Source: UTCHB3 sp964371075
GTDB lineage: Bacteria; Bacteroidota; Ignavibacteria; Ignavibacteriales; Ignavibacteriaceae
DNA: 64,000 bases
Assembly (NCBI GenBank): GCA_964371075.1
Contig: CAYJKN010000004.1
Coordinates: 324,117-388,116, forward strand
Direction: 5' to 3'
A model generated the notes under the pieces. That model was not told the origin of the DNA and ran no database searches. It worked only from the letters and a program-made list of their open reading frames with translations. The stretch's first letter is position 1. Every line of letters begins with the position of its first letter. The translations under genes were made by a program, and so were the position numbers. This document shows positions 61,067-64,000 of this stretch, in pieces.

Positions 61067-63196
61067 ATGAAAAACCTCACTAAACTTTTTATTATTTTCT
61101 TAATATTTGAAGGCAATATCTTCTCTCAGATGAAATGGGAAGAAGTGAATTCTCCATACCAGGGAACCGTGAACAGAGTGGTCAATGTAAATGATACCAT
61201 TATGCTTGCAGGGATGAAATCGGGGAGGATTTATCTTTCACAAAATTCAGGTGCAAACTGGAACCAGATTCGAGAGGGAAGTGATACCGATCCATATCCT
61301 GATATTGAAGATTTGGTTTACTTTAGAGATAAAATCATTCTTGTATCAGTATATAATAAAGGATTGCTTAGAACTACTAATCATGGAGCGAATTGGGAAA
61401 CCATTCTTCCGCTAACCGGACAACTCTTGATAATTGACACTACCATGGTACTATTTGCACCTAATTCTCCTTCTCCCGATCTGCTTATCTCCAACGACAA
61501 AGGTGCGACATGGATTAAAATCTCCGCCCCCGACATGAATCCCGCGAAACTCTTCCTCGGAAGCGAAAATTCAACAATCTATGGCATATTTGGTACAAAG
61601 TTTTTCGCTTCCTATGATACTGCGAAAACATGGAGTCTCAGAGGGGATGGGGTGCCCAACGGAATCAAATCTTTTGTTCAAGCACCAAACGGTAATTTCT
61701 TTGCGATAGATAATAAATCAGTCTATATGAGTTTTGATGGAGGGGAGACATGGGTTGTAGATAACCTTATTTTAGAAAACCCTAAACTTTCACACATCTC
61801 GATGATAGATGATTCCACAGTTGTGGTTGCTCACTTTAAAGGGTTGAGTAGGAAGACTTTGAATTCTCAAAAATGGAGCAATGTACTTAAATCTAGTAAT
61901 GTTTCACCATATCATTTTTCCGTGGCATTAGATGGGTCATTTTTATTGTTAGCGGATAGGGCTGGTGTTGTGAAATATCAGAATAATACATTTATGAATT
62001 TAAGCACCGGATTGCCCCAAGATAAGATATGGAGTGTAGCCGTTTGTGGAGATACAATAGTTTGTTCTACTCAATATGGTTTGTACATCTCAGTTAACAA
62101 AGGTGAAAATTGGAGTAAGATAGAAACCTCTCAACCACCGACTTTTACAAGAATATTCTTATTCCCTCCGAATATAATTGCTTTATACTATGGGATAGTT
62201 TATCACTCGAGTAACATGGGTGAAACATGGACAACTATTCATAGTGGGCAGATATTGTCTGCATTCGGAATAGGATTTAATAACCGGATATTTGCAGCGA
62301 ATTATTACGACCCGGGGGGTGGTCCACCAGAGTACGCACACATGAGATATTCAGATGATTTTGGAGTAACCTGGCGTAATTCCAACATCGGTGAACTTTA
62401 TCCCGAAGTCAAATCGATCAAAATGAAACCTGATGGGAAAATATATGCGATTTACGCTACTTATACTTGGCCAATTCTCCAAAGATTTCATAAAATATCT
62501 ATTTCTACAGACAACGGTGCTTCTTTTGATAACGGATTTGTAATCCCGGAATCCATTACCGATGCTCAATATTCAAGAAGTAGGGATGGTTATTTCCTCA
62601 CTTCCATGGATCAATTATTTTTCCAACCCGCCGATTCAACAAATTATACCTACACTAAATATATTTATTCACTTCAATATCTAATAGAAGGGAAGGATAT
62701 GGGAATTTATTATACGCAGAGAGGTGTAGATCTAATTACTTATTATGTTTCATATATTCCACCAACCGGTAGTTTCAATTCAATTTCGATCGACTCACAG
62801 TTTGATGGTGGGCCGAAAGGTAAATTTTTTAAGGATGAAGCAGACAATATCTACATCTGTTCAAATACTACAATTTATAAAGCCATATATGTTCCAACCG
62901 ATGTTAAAGAGATTATAGAAACAGAAGAACCAAATCAGAGACATTCCATCGGGTTTTTCCCTAATCCATTTACTTCACAAGGAAATCTTGAGGTTCACTC
63001 GACTAAGATTCAAGATACAAAAATTGAGATGTACAATATTCTCGGGCAGAAAGTACTTTCAATTTTCAATGGAGAAATGGGAATTGGTGTAAATTCATTT
63101 GATATTGAAGGTAATAAATTGACATCAGGGATCTACATAATTAGAGTTCAGACTCCTAAAGAGATAAATACTTTAAAAGTCATTTTAATGAGGTAG
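61067..63196 (+). CDS. Secreted BNR-type propeller protein with T9SS sorting domain (copy 2)
   Basis: A 709-residue paralogue of the 58010 gene with signal ending IFSQ, the same series of BNR-like blades (LSQNSGANWNQI, RTTNHGANWETI, ISNDKGATWIKI, MSFDGGETWVVD, SVNKGENWSKI, SSNMGETWTTI, YSDDFGVTWRNS) and a T9SS sorting domain ending KVILMR. The first 100 and last 80 residues are nearly the same in both copies, while the middle blades differ much more. This could be positive selection of a ligand surface or gene conversion of the ends. Confidence 0.75.
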   Translation: MKNLTKLFIIFLIFEGNIFSQMKWEEVNSPYQGTVNRVVNVNDTIMLAGMKSGRIYLSQNSGANWNQIREGSDTDPYPDIEDLVYFRDKIILVSVYNKGLLRTTNHGANWETILPLTGQLLIIDTTMVLFAPNSPSPDLLISNDKGATWIKISAPDMNPAKLFLGSENSTIYGIFGTKFFASYDTAKTWSLRGDGVPNGIKSFVQAPNGNFFAIDNKSVYMSFDGGETWVVDNLILENPKLSHISMIDDSTVVVAHFKGLSRKTLNSQKWSNVLKSSNVSPYHFSVALDGSFLLLADRAGVVKYQNNTFMNLSTGLPQDKIWSVAVCGDTIVCSTQYGLYISVNKGENWSKIETSQPPTFTRIFLFPPNIIALYYGIVYHSSNMGETWTTIHSGQILSAFGIGFNNRIFAANYYDPGGGPPEYAHMRYSDDFGVTWRNSNIGELYPEVKSIKMKPDGKIYAIYATYTWPILQRFHKISISTDNGASFDNGFVIPESITDAQYSRSRDGYFLTSMDQLFFQPADSTNYTYTKYIYSLQYLIEGKDMGIYYTQRGVDLITYYVSYIPPTGSFNSISIDSQFDGGPKGKFFKDEADNIYICSNTTIYKAIYVPTDVKEIIETEEPNQRHSIGFFPNPFTSQGNLEVHSTKIQDTKIEMYNILGQKVLSIFNGEMGIGVNSFDIEGNKLTSGIYIIRVQTPKEINTLKVILMR

Positions 63197-63200
63197 AACC

Positions 63201-63461
63201 TTGATAATTTTTAATGATATTGCAGCTATTTCCGGAGTATCAGAAAAATATAATGATATTGATTTGTTAATTGTTGTTAATTATGGTATTCATAGAAGGC
63301 AGACTGCCCAGGACCTCTGTCTAAAGGTCAGGAGTGGGGCAGTCCCAATCGATTTTGTTGTTGCTACGGAGACTGATATTGATCTCTATAGATCTGTTAA
63401 GGGCTATATCTATTTCACAGCATTGAAAGAAGGGATTACACTTTATGAACGACAAAAATGA
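63201..63461 (+). pseudogene. MNT-like nucleotidyltransferase lacking its N-terminus (copy 2)
   Basis: An open frame of 86 codons from TTG 63201. It contains KYNDIDLLIVV, matching the catalytic D-x-D of minimal nucleotidyltransferases, and a C-terminal part (PIDFVVATETDIDLYRSVKG, ITLYERQK) usual for MntA-like antitoxins. The preceding G-S motif and N-terminal helix are missing, because the propeller gene ends just upstream; the same defect exists in copy 1, so it predates the duplication. It is probably inactive. Confidence 0.6.
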
Positions 63462-63498
63462 GGAATTTGCTAAATGGATAATGAAACAATCTCATTAA
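63445..63498 (+). pseudogene. HEPN-like gene start, truncated (copy 2)
   Basis: ATG 63445 overlaps the nucleotidyltransferase remnant and encodes MNDKNEEFAKWIMKQSH before TAA. It shares its first six residues with copy 1 and looks like the opening of a HEPN toxin. The next gene begins inside it, so the HEPN reading frame was cut by a recombination junction. Confidence 0.4.
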
Positions 63499-63782
63499 TT
63501 GAACAATACATAATAAAAGTCAAACAAAGTTTCAGTCCAAAGTATATTATTTTGTTTGGTTCATACTCGAGAGGAGAGCAGAAGGAATTTAGCGACATTG
63601 ACATTGCAGTGGTCTTTGACAAGTACGAGGGGGAAAATATATTGGATGATAACGCTTTTTTATTCCGTTTAGCTTGGGAAGTGGACTCACGAATTGAACC
63701 TGTAATCCTATCGCTTGAAAATGATAACAGTGGCTTTGCAGAATCTGTTGTCAAGAATGGTAAAATTCTTTATGCGGCATAA
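63474..63782 (+). CDS. Solitary MNT-type nucleotidyltransferase (MntA-like)
   Basis: A 102-residue protein with an intact minimal nucleotidyltransferase core: IILFGSYSRGEQKEFSDIDIAVVF, with G-S followed by catalytic D-x-D, then a helix and IEPVILSLEN with the third acidic residue. MntA proteins neutralise HEPN toxins by adding AMP groups. Here no HEPN gene follows; the next features are the terminator repeat and tRNA-Val. It starts inside the HEPN remnant of copy 2 and may be the last functional member of a degraded cassette array. Confidence 0.75.
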   Translation: MDNETISLIEQYIIKVKQSFSPKYIILFGSYSRGEQKEFSDIDIAVVFDKYEGENILDDNAFLFRLAWEVDSRIEPVILSLENDNSGFAESVVKNGKILYAA

Positions 63783-63846
63783 TTAAACACGGAATTAAAC
63801 ATCCTCGCTGAATAGAATAACACTTACTTTTTCCAACTAACCCATC

Positions 63847-63906
63847 TAAAACGACAAAAGCCCCAAAACAAACTGTTTTGAGGCTTTTTTGTGGGCGTTC
63901 AGGGAT
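63847..63906. repeat. 60-bp direct repeat, right copy (terminator plus tRNA-Val 3' end)
   Basis: Identical to 60677-60736. The hairpin inside (63857-63890) is positioned as terminator for both tRNA-Val on the minus strand and the nucleotidyltransferase gene on the plus strand. Confidence 0.85.
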
Positions 63907-63966
63907 TCGAACCCCGGACCCTCTGCTTGTAAGGCAGATGCTCTGAACCGACTGAGCTAAACGCCC
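63892..63966 (-). tRNA. tRNA-Val (anticodon TAC)
   Basis: On the minus strand GGGCGTT (63966-63960) pairs with AACGCCC, discriminator A at 63892. The anticodon arm TCTGC-CTTACAA-GCAGA gives anticodon TAC (reads GTA, Val). D-arm AGCTCAGTCGGTTCAGAGC and T-arm GGGGTTCGAATCCC are standard. CCA is not encoded. The 3' 15 nt belong to the 60-bp direct repeat. Its promoter lies outside the window. Confidence 0.95.
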
Positions 63967-64000
63967 GATAATAAACTTTTGAATGCCGGACCCCTCCGAC

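Noticed and set aside
63470..63754. 94-codon antisense ORF over the nucleotidyltransferase gene
   Set aside because: The sense frame has clear catalytic motifs, so the antisense frame is a shadow.

Overview
The window looks like a chromosomal segment of a moderately AT-rich bacterium of the Ignavibacteria/Chlorobiota-Bacteroidota lineage. The evidence is several large secreted proteins ending in type IX secretion (T9SS) sorting domains with the NYPNPFNPST signature, a PorV/PorQ-like protein, TonB-dependent receptors with N-terminal CarboxypepD_reg-like domains, a DUF4249 protein beside one of them, a Kgd-type 2-oxoglutarate dehydrogenase, and two promoters of the Bacteroidota TTG-N20/21-TAnnTTTG type. 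Species cannot be named from the sequence.

Region 1 (1-18994) is the structural half of a siphovirus-like prophage read left to right. It runs: portal (cut by the window edge), Mu-F/SPP1-gp7 head protein, scaffold, SU10/DUF5309-type capsid, connector, head closure, a lysis and membrane cassette (amidase, two small membrane proteins, spanin-like protein, XhlA-like protein) in an unusual position, then HK97-gp10-like protein, tail completion, tail tube, tail assembly chaperones G and G-T joined by an apparent programmed -1 frameshift at an A9 run, tape measure, and tail-tip, adhesin and fibre genes. Two small genes with their own promoter close the block. The right boundary lies close to the 3' end of a tRNA-Thr(TGT), a plausible attachment site. 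Terminase, integrase and repressor are not in the window.

Region 2 (19.3-31.7 kb) is host sequence: a LEA-like lipoprotein, a secreted GH13 amylase-like T9SS protein overlapping a cytoplasmic histidine kinase, an M24 aminopeptidase, a large T9SS secreted protein, an intergenic cluster of dispersed repeats with a 29-nt perfect inverted repeat, then yidD, pyrE and a DPP IV-type peptidase.

Region 3 (31.9-44.2 kb) is two outer-membrane loci. One reads TonB-dependent receptor, secreted protein, PorV-like protein, IPT lipoprotein and T9SS propeller protein. The other is a TonB-dependent receptor with a DUF4249 partner.

Region 4 (44.4-52.5 kb) is a minus-strand TetR-controlled efflux operon (TetR, HlyD-like lipoprotein, ABC ATPase, TolC-like protein, second ABC ATPase, two ABC-2 permeases) with a divergent EamA transporter. 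Inverted GGAAAC/GTTTCC repeats in the intergenic region are candidate operators.

Region 5 (52.5-57.7 kb) holds pdxH, the E2-E1 fusion kgd and a small lipoprotein.

Region 6 (57.8-64.0 kb) is an old tandem duplication with a unit of about 3.06 kb. Each unit has a conserved upstream box, a T9SS-secreted BNR-type propeller protein, a damaged MNT-type nucleotidyltransferase and the first codons of a HEPN-like partner. The second unit is bracketed by a perfect 60-bp direct repeat containing the terminator and 3' end of tRNA-Val(TAC). A tRNA-Val-like relic and short tandem repeats resembling recombinase arm sites lie at the left copy. This suggests repeated tRNA-targeted integration and decay.
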